From the NCBI GenBank assembly GCA_037447655.1, contig JBBHKE010002976.1, positions 457,449 through 521,448 on the forward strand: a DNA stretch of 64,000 nt, written 5' to 3'. Shown one piece after another: positions 46,983 through 58,932 of the stretch; positions within the stretch are counted from its first letter, which is position 1; every line of letters begins with the position of its first letter. The notes beneath the pieces were generated by a model that was not told the DNA's origin, made no database searches, and was given only the letters and a program-made list of their open reading frames with translations. The position numbers and the translations under genes are program-made. The DNA is from Zygnema cylindricum (Eukaryota > Streptophyta > Zygnematophyceae > Zygnematales > Zygnemataceae).

Positions 46983-47590
46983 GAGGTCTCAATCGGGTAC
47001 CCTAATCCGTACCCGACCGGTACCCGCCCGCCCGCGTTAGATCCAGAACGGATTCGGGTGCCAATTTTTCGGGCCAGCCGGATTCGGTGGGGTGATTTAG
47101 AAAAATAAAAAAGCAATTTCGGGTACGACCGGGAAAACAAATAACAAAAAAAATGAAGGTTTGGTAGGTACGTTCCATTACAGTACACCGCCAATCGCTA
47201 TTAGCGTAGTTTTTAAATAGTATGGATAACTCTATTTGAGAATTTGAAAAAAAAAAAACAGGACCGAATTAGCGTTCAATACGTTAACAACGATTGGCGG
47301 TGTAATGTACAATACAGTATTGTTCATACTATACAACATTATTGTACTTTGTACTCTATTTATCGTGGGAGGTATGTGGGAGATGTAATTTTGTACTTAT
47401 TCATGTACGGGTAGTCGCGAGAAATCGAGTGTAGGTCAACTTTTTTTTTTGGTAAACGCGTATCGGGTAACCGGGTAACAATTAAGGAGCGTGACATAAC
47501 ACGGGTGGATTTCAGGTGTTCATATTTAAAAAAAAAAGAAAAAATGTTGGATTCGAGTTGTCGAAAATTTTGACTTTTGCGACCTCTGGC
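46983..47590. mobile_element. hAT-4 element with a small element inserted
   Basis: Left end TAGAGGTCTCAATCGGG, right end TTTTGCGACCTCTG. The left half matches 48074 onward, the right half (GGAGCGTGACATAACACGG) matches 48485 onward. A 120-bp inverted-repeat element sits at about 47183-47305. Confidence 0.7.
47183..47305. mobile_element. miniature element with ACACCGCCAATCG ends
   Basis: ACACCGCCAATCGCTATTAGCG on the left and its inverted form AACAACGATTGGCGGTGT on the right, about 120 bp apart. The same end motif occurs at 1232, 13245, 22070, 49480, 58415, 61024, 61220 and 62588. Confidence 0.75.
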
Positions 47591-47634
47591 TCGGATTCAC
47601 GTGCGTAACTGCGCTGCTGCGCATCAATCTAATG

Positions 47635-47941
47635 CATAGTTCAAAAGTAGGTGAAAGTAGGCCCATACAATATGTCTATTGTACGCAAAACATACAATAT
47701 GACCTTAAGACCCATATTGGATTCGGCCCTATTCGGACCAATTAAAACATTCAGATCAACAATTAGACCAATTAAAACATTCGGACAAAAAAAAATATAT
47801 TTACACCGTCAGATTCGGACGATCGGACGATCGTTGATCAAAGTAACGATCTAAGAAGATCACATGAAAAGCCCATAATACAACTCACGATAAAGGCGTC
47901 GACCAAAGGCCTACCGTAAAAACGCCTACTTTTGAACTATG
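47635..47941. mobile_element. hAT-1 element, copy 3 (307 bp, reverse)
   Basis: Inverted ends as in the other copies, flanked by ATCTAATG (47627-47634) and ATCTATTG (47942-47949), 7 of 8 identical. Reverse orientation relative to copy 1, which has nearly the same length. Confidence 0.9.
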
Positions 47942-48073
47942 ATCTATTGGCATCGGTATTGGCCTGTCATATTGATATCCTCAGAGTACAACGGAATAAG
48001 AGGAGTATTGTATCGCCACCTTACAGCAGGAGCAATGCAACGGCAAAAGAGAAATGGTCATATAGCAGTGCAG

Positions 48074-48596
48074 CAGAGGTCGCAAACGGTCAACCGAAAC
48101 CATAACCGACCGTTAACCGGCCACCCCCGCCAAATCCGGAACGGATTCGGTTGCCAAAATTTGGGGGCTTGGCGATCGCGGTCGGTTGATTCACCAGAAA
48201 AAAAAAATCAGTTACGGTCGGTTTAGCAAAAAACGAAAAAAATGAAAATTTTGTACTGTCCATACAATCCAACATTATTGTACTTTGTACTCTTTGGTAT
48301 CGTGGAAGTCATGACATCGTGATTAACGTCGCAAATAACGCGACAAATCGTAATTATTGGCTTATTCATACGTCTTGAAAAACTAAGATTGTTTTTTTTA
48401 CTTTTTCGGTTACGGGCGGGTAAGGTTAGTCGCGAGAAATCGAGTTTCGGTTAACTTTTATTTTTGTAAACGCCGGTTGGTTAACGGTTAACAATTTTGG
48501 AGCGTGACATAACTCGGTCGGGCGTCGGTTTCTCAGATTTTGAAAAAAAAAACGGTCGATTTTGGTTATTTAAAATTTTGACTTTTGCGACCTCTG
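48074..48596. mobile_element. hAT-4 element, intact (523 bp)
   Basis: Ends CAGAGGTCGCAAA and TTTGCGACCTCTG, flanked by CAGTGCAG (48066-48073) and CAGTGTAG (48597-48604), 7 of 8 identical. The ends are rich in CCGGTTAAC/GGTTAACCG. No coding capacity. Confidence 0.9.
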
Positions 48597-48604
48597 CAGT
48601 GTAG

Positions 48605-50137
48605 TGGAACAAGAGGAATACGTATCGTCAAATTGCATCGAGTCCAATTGGTATATTACTGTACCGTACTGTATCTTCTCACAACATCACCTGTACCTTT
48701 TTTTTTACACTTTGTTCTTTTGCATAGCATGTGATGCTGTTGACATTGTTTTACCTTAGCCTTGTCGTATCAAATGCATTTTTTTTCTTCCGCGTGCACA
48801 CTTTGTCGGAATGTTCAGCCGACAGGAAAGTCAATATCACCTTCCGATTGGCCGTCTCAAAATGTGTATCTGACAGGTGTGCACTGTAAAATGGTTGGTT
48901 GCACGCTGGTAATATGATAACGACGTACGATGTACTGTACACTACACCTCCAATCGTTATTAGCGCATAAGTTTCTTTAGCGTACATGAAAAATTACAAT
49001 GGTTTACGCTAATTAATAATTTGAAATTTTTGAAAAAAAACATACATTTTAATTGTTTAACAATTATAACTTGGGTCTTTGAAAAATATAAATGTCGGTT
49101 GCAAACATGCTTACACTAATATAGGTATTGGTACAAAAGCAGACAAATCGTACACAAATCGTACGTTCACACAGTCGAAACGTGGTTGTTGGACGAATAT
49201 GTGCGAACGTGATATTTGACAACCCGATTAGACCCCCTTTTTAGAGCGCACATTCTCATGCGTTGTAGCTACCAAAACTCGTTAATTATACTTTTTTCAC
49301 TTAAAAAGGTACATTTTTGTACATTTTGATATTGTCCGTACACCACACTAATTAACTGATGGCGTACATCCATTTTGTACGATACTAACAAATTAACCCT
49401 AAATAGAGTAAAGAAAAAGATAGAATGAACTACGATAATAGAGAATAATAATAAAAAACGGGACGGAATTAGCGTACACAACGCTAATAACGATTGGCGG
49501 TGTACAGTAAAGTACACCGTGTATCGCTATTAGTGTTAACAAAAAATTCGCCACTTAGGGTATCCTTCCATCAAGCAAAATGTGGAGTTGTTTACTGGAG
49601 AAAGTACCATTCCGTACATGGTCGTACTGTTTTTTTTTGTTTTTTTTACAAAAGATGTTTATTAAAAATTCGTTGAGATTCTCCATACTTCTTGGCGAAA
49701 AATACCACCGTCCGATTTTCAATTTTCGACGCAAACGCCCCTTGTTTCTAGTACCTAGCTAGTCTCCTCCGACTGTCCTCGGAGGAGAGTTAGCGATTAC
49801 AGGACGCGTGTATTGGACCACTTGTAAATTCAGCGTCAATCCACGACGGACGTGAAGTTGTAAAGTTACATTTGGCAAATGACGTGTACCTTCTGACGTA
49901 AAAAAAACCACCCTGTTCGACGACAAAATCTGTTCGCCGACAAAATCTTGGTCACCGGACATCATGTCACGCCTCCTTCATAAATGTGCACAATCAAGTT
50001 GGTACAGCGATAATGCATTCACGTACAAAATGGTACATTCTTCGACATTTGTACAAACTTTAATTTTGCAACGGTTTTTGTTGCCGCTGGTACGACGACA
50101 ACCCTAAGAACGTTGAGATTTTACATGACGCTACTCT
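48605..50137. other. gene-free repeat mosaic
   Basis: No gene. Holds a head-to-head junction of GTACACCG-type ends at 49480-49540 and an R5-like element starting TTAGGGTATCCTTCCATCA at about 49554, which carries a CTCCTC...GAGGAG hairpin at 49763-49788. Confidence 0.6.
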
Positions 50138-50918
50138 GGGTATGTCCCCATGTATCTGTAACTTAGCGAACTTACTTTGTATTTTAGCGCGGATCTGTCG
50201 GACCCGGTTTTCAAGTGTCCCTATGTCTTTAAGGACGAAATTGTAACTTACGCTTGTGACGACTATGTACGTCGACTATACCTGTGACGGCTGTTAACGT
50301 CTTCAATATGTGGTCGCACGTTATTTTTTGGAATTGGTTATGACGTCGCAGGTCTTACCGTGACATTGTAGACGTACCGTCTTCGAGCATGTGCCGTTTC
50401 ACGGTTGACGAAGATGCGCTTTGACTTCGCGTCTCCTGTCCGGTCGACGTGAAATGGCATCGGAATTTGAAGATCCCTGCAAAAAAAAAATCCCTACTGG
50501 ACGAAAATAGACAAAATCAAACAAATTGTGTACTTTTATTTGTCGTATTAGACAAGAAACGGACAAAACACAACGAACTCTGTACTTTTCTTTGTCCTTG
50601 GAAATCGTATAAAAAATTTCAAAAATTACGGCACGTGCAAATATATGTTCCTATTTGTTTATAGAAAATCCCTAGTTTTAAAACACATCGCCCGTGTGTT
50701 TTAAAGATAAGGTTGAAGATGACATTTTTTGTCGTCAAAGTGGGTCGAAAAACACAAGACGACAAAATTTTGTACATCGTAAGTTCGAGGATGACGCAAA
50801 TTGTACTCTACAAATTTGCGATTCCTTCGTACGGTTGGAACTTAGGCAGTACGACGCTAAGTTTTACAGTAAAATGACAGAAAAAAAATACCTTACTTAT
50901 GCACATGGGGACATACCC
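50138..50918. mobile_element. inverted-repeat element with GGGTATGTCCCCATGT ends
   Basis: Perfect 16-bp inverted ends, 781 bp. Internal 50690-50820 matches 11645-11760 in reverse, so the family has another copy there. Solitary ends of the same kind lie at 10296 (ACATGGGGACACGCCC) and 12501. No duplication identified. Confidence 0.7.
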
Positions 50919-51289
50919 TAAGATATTTGAATCGGCGTCTATCCGTACACATACTTAGTAACGATTTTGTCCTTTTCGAAATGTTGATTATTTCCGGGCG
51001 GCTCTAAAGGATCCTACGTGGTACCAATCGCAATCTAACAAGTCAGCAATTTTAGCTTCACTGGCAAGACCTGATGGAAGGGTGTTACAAATTCTACTGC
51101 CGGTAAACATGATCGTACAATTACTGGGAACGCCTGATGGAAGGTTACCTTTAAAACATTTTTTTCTCCGTACACACTTGTCCGATTTTCACTTTGAAAC
51201 TGCCAATTGGAAGCTGAGAATCTTACCTTTCAATCGCAACTGTCATATTAACAATCCAACAAGTGTGTACGTCAAAAAGATGTTTTAAA

Positions 51290-51928
51290 CATAGTTCAAA
51301 AGTAGGCGTTTTTATGGTAGGCCTTTGGTAGGCACACAAAACTTGGCACTAAACTCGTGTAGAGTAGGCATATTGTATGGGTGTGAGTTGCTGACACTCT
51401 TTTACGATCGTACGAATATGACGTATGATCATAGTACAGCGCACGCCACCTGACGAAATTTTTTAGCGAACTGACGCGGCGTAGGATGACATTCCGCCGA
51501 AAAAAAAACCCGAAAAAAAAAAAAAAGCGCGGACGGGTAACCCGGTTGGTCAATTTGAGGCTTTATTTAGTGTGGCCTTCAAAATTGCAGACGTTGATAT
51601 GACAAATTGTCCTATCGTAAGTTGTGTTATGGGATTTTCATGTGATCTTATGAAGATCGCTACTTTGATCAGCGACCGTCAGATCGTCTAAATCTGACGG
51701 TTGAAATAAAAAACACCTCAAAATTAACAGAAAAAATATTTTTTGTCCGGTTTTTTTTCAAAATTTAGACATGCCGTTTAATTCTCTATCGATCGATGTG
51801 TAACTCAACCCTCTTAACCTTTTTTTTCATTTTTCGACCAATACAATATGGGTCTTAAGGGCATATTGTATGTTTTGCATACAATAGGCATACTGTATGG
51901 GCCTACTTTCACCTACTTTTGAACTATG
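51290..51928. mobile_element. hAT-1 element, copy 4 (639 bp)
   Basis: Same ends as the other copies and almost identical along its length to copy 5 at 58933-59574, differing by a few substitutions and run-length changes. The flanks GTTTTAAA and ATTTACAC do not match, so the original duplication is lost or this is a recombinant. Confidence 0.9.
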
Positions 51929-52489
51929 ATTTACACCACTCGGCAGTATTATCCTAGCGGGACTTCTAGGATGGGAGATTAGAGAGGTCCGCAATTTTAT
52001 TGAAACAGACGATTGATGTCATATGGAAATAAAAAAACATTATCGTTTTATTTATTTACATTTTGGGAGACTTATCATGATCATCGCTAGGATTTGTATT
52101 ATTTTTCAACTTGGCTCATTAAAAAAATTCATGTTTGAATTAAAGCAGTCTGTTGAGAACGTCTAATTCCTACGAATTCTTTCAACATTGGTGTTGATTA
52201 ACATTGTCAAGTCACTTTAAACTTGAGAGCATAAACCACACTAATTGTGATAATCAACATCTGCAGTGCCAACAATTCATGTCTATTTTTTGTTGTTTGT
52301 AACTTAGTGACTCCCATTTGTTCTCACTCTTTGATTTCTATTATGCTTGCACCCAGCAAAAATCTAAATGCATGGCTTCATTTCCCTCGTTGTTACTTAA
52401 ACCTCACCGTTACAATAAATGGTTCCACAATATCTTTACCACTATTTTATGAGTTATGAGTGCATCAAAAGTTGACCGAATAATGCCCT
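51929..52489. other. gene-free stretch
   Basis: No recognisable coding exon or element. A missing downstream exon of the NIDO gene was sought here on the minus strand and not found. Confidence 0.4.
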
Positions 52490-54350
52490 ACGTATTATTT
52501 CCAGAATTCAATGTCCATAAAATCCACATTAGGTGTCCAACATTTAATGCTCAAGTCTCGATCACAATCATTCTTAGCTTCCAATATCCAATTTCCATGA
52601 ACACCTGGTTTTGAGAACATCGGAACATTTAACTTTAAACATTCCGCCTATCCAACATTCAGTGTCCAATATCCGATGTCTAGCACTAAATTTTCAACAT
52701 ACAAAACTTCAAAATGTAACAATCAGCAATGACAGCATATAAGGAATTCAGCATTTAATGTCAAGCACTTAACGCTCAACAATGTCCAGCAATAAGCTTT
52801 AAACACAAAGTCAATTCCGTCATTCAATATCCAGAAATTGAAGTTAAACATTACATGTTGAAACATTTAATATCCAACATTGGGGGTTGAATGAATTGGA
52901 AAAAAAAAAATCACCACAATCCGAATTCAATGCCCATACGATCCACATTCGGTGTCCATAATTAAATATCTAAGGCTCAACCACCAGCATTCTAGCTTCC
53001 GGATCTCAATACTCGGACATTGGTGCCTGATATTCGGTTTCCAACTTTCCATCTCTAGCATTTGAATTAGAGCAATAAAGGTTACTAACAAATTTCAGAC
53101 ATTCTGTCGATAAACATTCGATATCCAGTACTCAATGTTTCATTCTAAGTTCTTGGCAGCCAATGTCGGTGATCAGTTTCCAGCATCAAAATCTAAACAT
53201 CTAGTGTCTAACATTACATTCTCAGCAATGTCCAGCCATAAGTTTGAAGCATTCAGTTTCCAATAATCAGTATCACGCATTCAATATCCATACTTTAATG
53301 TCAGACATTCAAAGCCGAAACAATCAATATCCAACATCCGCCGTTGAATGGAAGGTCTTTACCAAGAAAGAAGATTTTTTCAATATCCGGCGTCCAGAAT
53401 GCATGGTCCAGCTATCACCTTCACATCAAGTGCCCAGAATTCAACATACACGATTTCGAAAATTTACAACCTAGTACTCAGTGGTAAACATAATATGCCA
53501 ACATTCTGTGTCCGTATTTCACTGCTACCAGTATTCGTAACCCAATATTTATGCGGCATCGAGTATTTAGTTCCAATATTTGATATCCAAGAAACAAATG
53601 TCCAGCCGTAACAGTTTAACATTTTTCATCCAGCATGTAGTATCTGACATTCAATGTCCAGCATTCAACTTCCAGCGTTCAAATTCCAATATTTTTGACA
53701 TCCAAAATATTTCCCACTATCCGGTGTCCAAAGTCAAATGTCCAACAAGAAGTTCCACATCAAATGCCTGAAATTTGATATCCAAGATTTCCAAAATAGT
53801 CTGTATAGTCTTCAGTAAATGCCCAACTTTTTTCGTTGACCAACATTAATTCTTCATTTTAATGTTCATTTCCAGAATTAAATTTCCAACCATAACTTTT
53901 TAGCATTCCGAGTCCAGCCAGTATTCAGTATCCAACATTCAATGCCAAGCACTTAAGCACCAATATTCAATTTCAATAAATGAGACGTTCGTTAACAACA
54001 TACCGTGTCCAACGTTTAGTTCCTAATTATTTAACATCCAGATTTCAGTGTCAAATATTTACTCGCCAAGAATCATTGCCAGATATTCTACGATTAACAT
54101 CCCCAAATAAACCATGGAATGCTCAACAATCAAGGTCCAATCTTTAGTATCCCACATCTCCGGCATTTGATGCACAGAGCTCTAGTTTATTACATTCAAT
54201 GCAAATGTCAGTGTCTAGCATTCGCTACTGATTACCTGGCTTAAAATATTCAGTTCATAACACTCGATTTCCCATAATCAGTTCCCAACAGTCAGTGTCC
54301 AAAATTCAAGGTCCACTGTTCAATTTCCAGTCTTTAATGCCGAACATTTA
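52490..54350. repeat. degenerate tandem array on ATTCAATGTCCA units
   Basis: About 1.85 kb built of short (roughly 15-25 bp) variants of CAACATTCAATGTCCAGCATT, for instance ACATTCAATGTCCAGCATTC at 53648 and AACATTCAGTGTCC-like units throughout. Units differ strongly, so this is an old array. ORFs on the plus strand are products of the repeat. Confidence 0.75.
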
Positions 54351-54592
54351 CTGCCTCATGTTCCATGCATTTCTTCATGGCATAATCTTCAGCATTTTCA
54401 ATGCCATTGACAGTGGTTCCAATAACAGAAAATCCTTCAAAAAGGAACAACTAGCAAAAGGTACAAAATCATCGACTTGAACACCATCATCGTGCTCAAA
54501 TATGATCCTCATGTCCTGGTAAAGTTAGACCAACAAAATAGCAAATAAGACTTTAGGCACATTGTCCATATTCATGTAAATTTGGCACATAC

Positions 54593-56307
54593 TTGAAGTA
54601 CCCAACGTCGATCCAAGAGGCCACAAAGCCTCCATCTGGGACAAACAGTTTCGCCTCCGGAAATACTTGTTTTATTTCAGCAGCCATTTGAGCCAAATCT
54701 TGTGGCCTTGAACTGCTGCTCACCGTCCTGTAATGGACAAATCCTCCATTAGAAGGCCTTGTGTCTGAAAACATAAACAAAAAAATCCCCGTTCAGCCTC
54801 CTTCCCAGTCACAACCTCAGTACAGCTTCGGTACTACCTTGGCTATGCCAGGATAGGACTGTCTTTTCATTTTATTATTTTTTTTCCTTGGATTCTTAAC
54901 ACTAGTTACAAAAATGTTTGCTTTGGTTTATAACAGGAATATGTCGCTGATTTTGTACTGAGGGAAGGTAGAGGAGAAGAGCATGAGAACCGACGGGAGA
55001 AGGAGGATGCGAGGTAGATAGGATGGGGCCAGAGGGAGAAGGAGAAAACGGAACGGGGGAAGAGGAGAAATAAAGGAGATGGACCAGGATTAAATTTTAC
55101 TACGGTAAGTTTCATGTTCCTCGCCTGATGAGCTTATTTTGAAAGCAGCAAAACAAGATGTTGCTTTAGAAAGGTCAGACCCCTAACTGTCAATTGCTGG
55201 TCCCAAAACAACAATAGGAAAATTTTTTAGTGAGAAAAACGATAAAAACTGCACGATAAATCATTATTTGTAACAGAAATGGAAGTCGTAGTGAACCGAC
55301 AAGTAGCATTTATGCTTCAAATTCTTAAACAAATGTGACCCACACTAAATCATAAGCATACAGTAAACCATTCACCCAGAATCATAGTTGTCCACGCCAT
55401 TTAAAAAAGAATGACGCATTGTCCCCTTTTGAATCTGGAGACAAAGAAAATTGATTTCTCACCTATGTCAGACCAAAACGGGGCAATAATTCGAATTCCA
55501 CTCGAGAGGGGAAAAGGCGATGGAGTATAAGAGGAATATTGCCTGGAGAAAAAAATTTACGAGGTCATTTTCGTTGAGATGAAGACAAAAGTGGAGCAGA
55601 AAAACGAGGTGCTAGTATAACTACGCATGAACATGTCTAAAAAATTCATGTCTAAAAATAAAAACAAGGAATTCTCATCAAATCGACAATTGTACATGAA
55701 AAGCTTGATGTGGAAAGTAAGAAAACACCTAAAAGAGATAGGTCAAAGGGAGGACAACGTGAACGAGAGGGGAGTAAAGACTTAGAAGAGTAAGAAGCAG
55801 AGAAAAGAGCAAGAGATAGAGAGGAAAAGCAGAAGGAAAGTGATATGATACGGCATCGGGAGAAAGAATGAGAGTGAGACTGAAACAAAAAGTAAATTGA
55901 TTGGCAAAAGACGAATCAAAAAGGATAGGCTGTGAGATGGAGATGGGGAAAGCTAGTGACAAAAATACAAAACGTAACACAATAGCAAAACAGGGAAAGT
56001 AACATTTAAAACACCAAAAAAATTCCATATATGCGTCATATGCGTATCAGATACGTTTTCCTCATACTCACTCGTCGAATGTGAGATCGCCATTGTTGTT
56101 TACGAAGACACGTGTCGCCGTGTAATTGAAGAACGACATCGGAGTGGGCAGCGGTATGGTGTCACTGTAGGAGTCGTCATTGCGAAAGAGCGTGGCGTCA
56201 CCGTTGTCCGTACCGTACGGAATGAAGCTGGACCGTTGGAGCGACAGCACCTGTGGTAAGAGGAACAGGAAGAGGAGGAGGAGGGAATGTACGGAAGGAA
56301 ACGACAT
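54593..56307 (-). CDS. secreted nidogen (NIDO) domain protein, first three exons
   Basis: Exon 1 (56307-56072) encodes a signal peptide (MSFPSVHSLLLLFLFLLPQV) and the start of a NIDO domain (FIPYGTDNGDATLFRNDDS, then TRVFVNNNGDLTFDE), ending at GTGAGT. Exon 2 (55542-55463) follows TTTTTTCTCCAG and encodes FPLSSGIRIIAPFWSDI, ending at GTGAGA. Exon 3 (54764-54593) follows TTTTCAG and encodes TRPSNGGFVHYRTVS, LAQMAAEIKQVFPEA and FVASWIDVGYF, ending at GTATGT. Phases agree at both junctions (2 then 1) and exon 3 ends in phase 2. Together these give the usual order of the NIDO domain except its last strand. The domain occurs in extracellular proteins such as nidogen, alpha-tectorin and mucin-4. 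Later exons are not visible; downstream lies the ATTCAATGTCCA array, possibly in an intron. The family call is strong; function is unknown. Confidence 0.85.
54771..56071 (-). other. introns 1 and 2 of the NIDO gene, with purine tracts
   Basis: Intron 1 spans 56071-55543 and intron 2 spans 55462-54765. Plus-strand purine-rich tracts at 55720-55880 and 54955-55085 put polypyrimidine tracts in the transcript. No element insertion is evident. Confidence 0.75.
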
Positions 56308-56750
56308 TTGGACAGAAGTAAAGTAAATACTAAGGAATAAAAGGCATCGGAAGAGAGAGAAGGGTTAACGGGAAATACGTCGGCAGGTAGACAGGGATAG
56401 AGGAAGAGGTGGAAGGGAGGTGGTGAGAAGGGAGAGCGAGGACAGGAATGGGGGAAGCTCTGACGTTTGGCGATTATAGGGTTAGCGAGTACGTTGTTCT
56501 TTGTCGTATTAGCGATCGGGTACATGCCGTCGTGTAAAATGCGGCAATAATTTTGAGTTTCGTTTCGTACGGTTGGGATGTACGGTCTAAGTTTTATTCG
56601 GAGCGGATAGAGTTAAATTCACGGTTCAAGTGGACATAAATGCACTGCAAGCCACCAATAAGCGGATACCACACGCTTGTTTTTTGTCTTTTGCCTATCC
56701 CTTTTAAGTTTGTAACTTGCCTTTTGACTTTTGTATTGTACATTATTTGA
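56308..56750. promoter_or_regulatory. upstream region of the NIDO gene
   Basis: Purine-rich on the plus strand at 56340-56460, then unremarkable sequence. It must include the promoter and 5' leader if exon 1 is first, but I see no clear TATA box. Confidence 0.3.
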
Positions 56751-56753
56751 CGG

Positions 56754-57158
56754 CGTGTTGTGTATCGGCGATTTTTTCGTTGCTGTAAATTCGGTAAGAG
56801 GGCTTTATATATCGCTTCGATACCAGCAAAAAATATCGCGATATATTTGATGGGAGGTAAATGTCCGTACAGATGTTGTCGAGAAAGTTCATACGGAAAG
56901 CAATACGTACCCGCATGTCCCTCCCCGGGCCGCCGCGAGGGGAGGGAGAGGGAGGGGTGGGGTTTTTAAAAAATTTAGGCAGGCCGGCTTACGGAGATAT
57001 CGCTATGGTTTTATCGACCCTACAATTCATAGCGATATTTCGTACTTTGATCGCGATTTTAGCCTTTTCAATATAACGAATCAAAATATCGATTATCGTC
57101 ATGTCAAAAAAAGCCACATATCGAATATGGGCAACAGGCTCTCGATACACGACACTAA
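56754..57158. mobile_element. hAT-3-like short element, diverged
   Basis: Left end GTGTTGTGTATCGGCGA, right end CTCTCGATACACGACACTA; CGATAT-rich subterminal parts (AATATCGCGATATATTTG, AAAATATCGATTATCG). Contains the hairpin TCCCTCCCC...GGGGAGGGA at 56918-56947. Confidence 0.65.
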
Positions 57159-58508
57159 ATAATTGCATATAAAGTACAATTTAAGCATGTCTATGTTAAA
57201 TAGTGTTGTTATGCTGTCAATGTAACAACGCCATTTAAAGTCGACGTCTACGAAAAATATTCCATATTTTTCAATCACTGAAAAAATATTATTTGACGCA
57301 ATACGTTTAGAACAAGCCGTACTTTATTTTTTTACTTTATTTTTTTAGTAGACAAAACAGGTTTCCAAAGATCTTATGGAGATCCTCCAAGCTTCCTGGC
57401 GAAGACAATGACGTACGTTCCAATATTTTTATTTTAAGCATCCGCGACGCAATCGCTCAATCGTCCAGTTTGTGGCAATGAAGAGAGTCCGTACAAAATT
57501 AACGTGAGCAATTGGTACAATTAATAAAAGTAAGATACGATCCACTATGGACGAGCGATGACAACGTTACAAATGGCAAACGTCATCTGCATTACGACAT
57601 TGGTAGATTCAAATCCACAAAAGCGACTGAAAAATCTTTGTCGTATTATATTACTTTAATGCTACTATTTCTACCCATTGACATTCGTGTAATGGATTTT
57701 AGCGCATTAAAACAGCATGATACAATATTACAATTGGTACAATGATATAATACGCATTGAAAGATTTTAAAAAGAAATTGCCCGTACACATGTTTACCGT
57801 AGTACAGATATGACATTTAGATTTTGCGCGTGAAAAATCTTGACGATCTATCTACAAGCTTACTCCACTGTTACCAATTGGAATAAAGCATTTAGGCGAG
57901 AGGTACAGTACTTAACCTTGCAGGTAATCTTATCCGTACTATTACTGGCAACGCCTGATGGACAACAGGACTTAGTCAACACGATTCAACAGCGATCGTA
58001 CGGTATAGGATTGGACAGCACTAGAATGTTCCTCGTTGAATGTTTCTCCCCCGACTACGCCGGTCTCAAAAGTACAATAGGTGTGTGTCATCCTGTACGG
58101 CACGAATGTATTTTCTAACTGCAAATGAACCGGGAATCTGACACCAGAATCTTCCACCTTTTCTGGACTACGCCTGTGCACAGTGTCATCCTGTACGGCA
58201 TAGTTCTGTATCCTTTGCTGACTACGTTTGTCTCAAATGTACAATCGTCATTTGTCATCCTGTACGGCGGGATTGTCCTTCCAAGTGAAAATGGAAGTGG
58301 AATCCGACACGGAATGCTTCCATGTTTACGCACAACACCTTGCACAGTACGTTACCGTACAGTGCAACACTATTTCGGCTACGATTATTTCTGCCCAGAA
58401 ATCATAAATCATACAGTACACCGCGAATCGCTATTACACCGTGAATCGCTATTAGCGTTCATGACTCTAATTGAGGTACCCCGTTTTTTTAGGCAAATTC
58501 CCAAATAG
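57159..58508. other. gene-free stretch with small repeats
   Basis: No gene. 58085-58340 has three copies of GTCATCCTGTACGGC (58086, 58182, 58255) within diverged 75-95 bp units. 58411-58461 carries three GTACACCG(C/T)GAATCGC-type ends. Confidence 0.55.
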
Positions 58509-58925
58509 AATTAGGGTGAAGTTCCATTAGGACATTCTGTAATTGTACGGCCAACATTACAGAATGCTACAATTTGAACGAAGTTCCATTGCGCAGTCTG
58601 TAATCCACGTGTTAGCAAATGATGATGCCACGTTTCTATAGGATCGTCGATGATTTTTACACCGACCAAAATCTTCATTTGCGTACCATGTACGTGCGTA
58701 CCAGGTCATCGTGCAACACAACTTTTGTACTCTTTGGAGACGCCTTGTCATATACCACCTCATTTTGTTAAGGTTCTGAATTTAAGCGTGACGAATGAGC
58801 GTTCTCAGAAATAGTGTGACGACGCGTGACAAATGAGCGTTGTCGGAAATAGTGTGACGAATGGGCGCTGACAGGAATAGCGTGACCAAAGTGCGTTACG
58901 AGATTTCGTTTAAATTTTCTATTGG
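58509..58925 (+). repeat. R2 repeat, uninterrupted copy
   Basis: Matches 23755-23882 plus 36737-37010, the two halves of the copy split by the copia insertion. Internal GTGACGAATGAGCGTT units are partly duplicated (58790-58870). Confidence 0.8.
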
Positions 58926-58932
58926 ATTTTTG

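Noticed and set aside
46347-47194. Overlapping ORFs sharing the same tail of about 60 residues
   Set aside because: The shared tail is caused by the 254-bp direct duplication, not by a gene family.
52247-53771. Chain of 60-87 residue plus-strand ORFs
   Set aside because: Products of the ATTCAATGTCCA array; no start context, no domain.
55652-56028. Hydrophobic minus-strand ORFs inside NIDO intron 1
   Set aside because: They come from a purine-rich intron tract read as Leu/Ser/Phe; splice sites on both sides give a better model.
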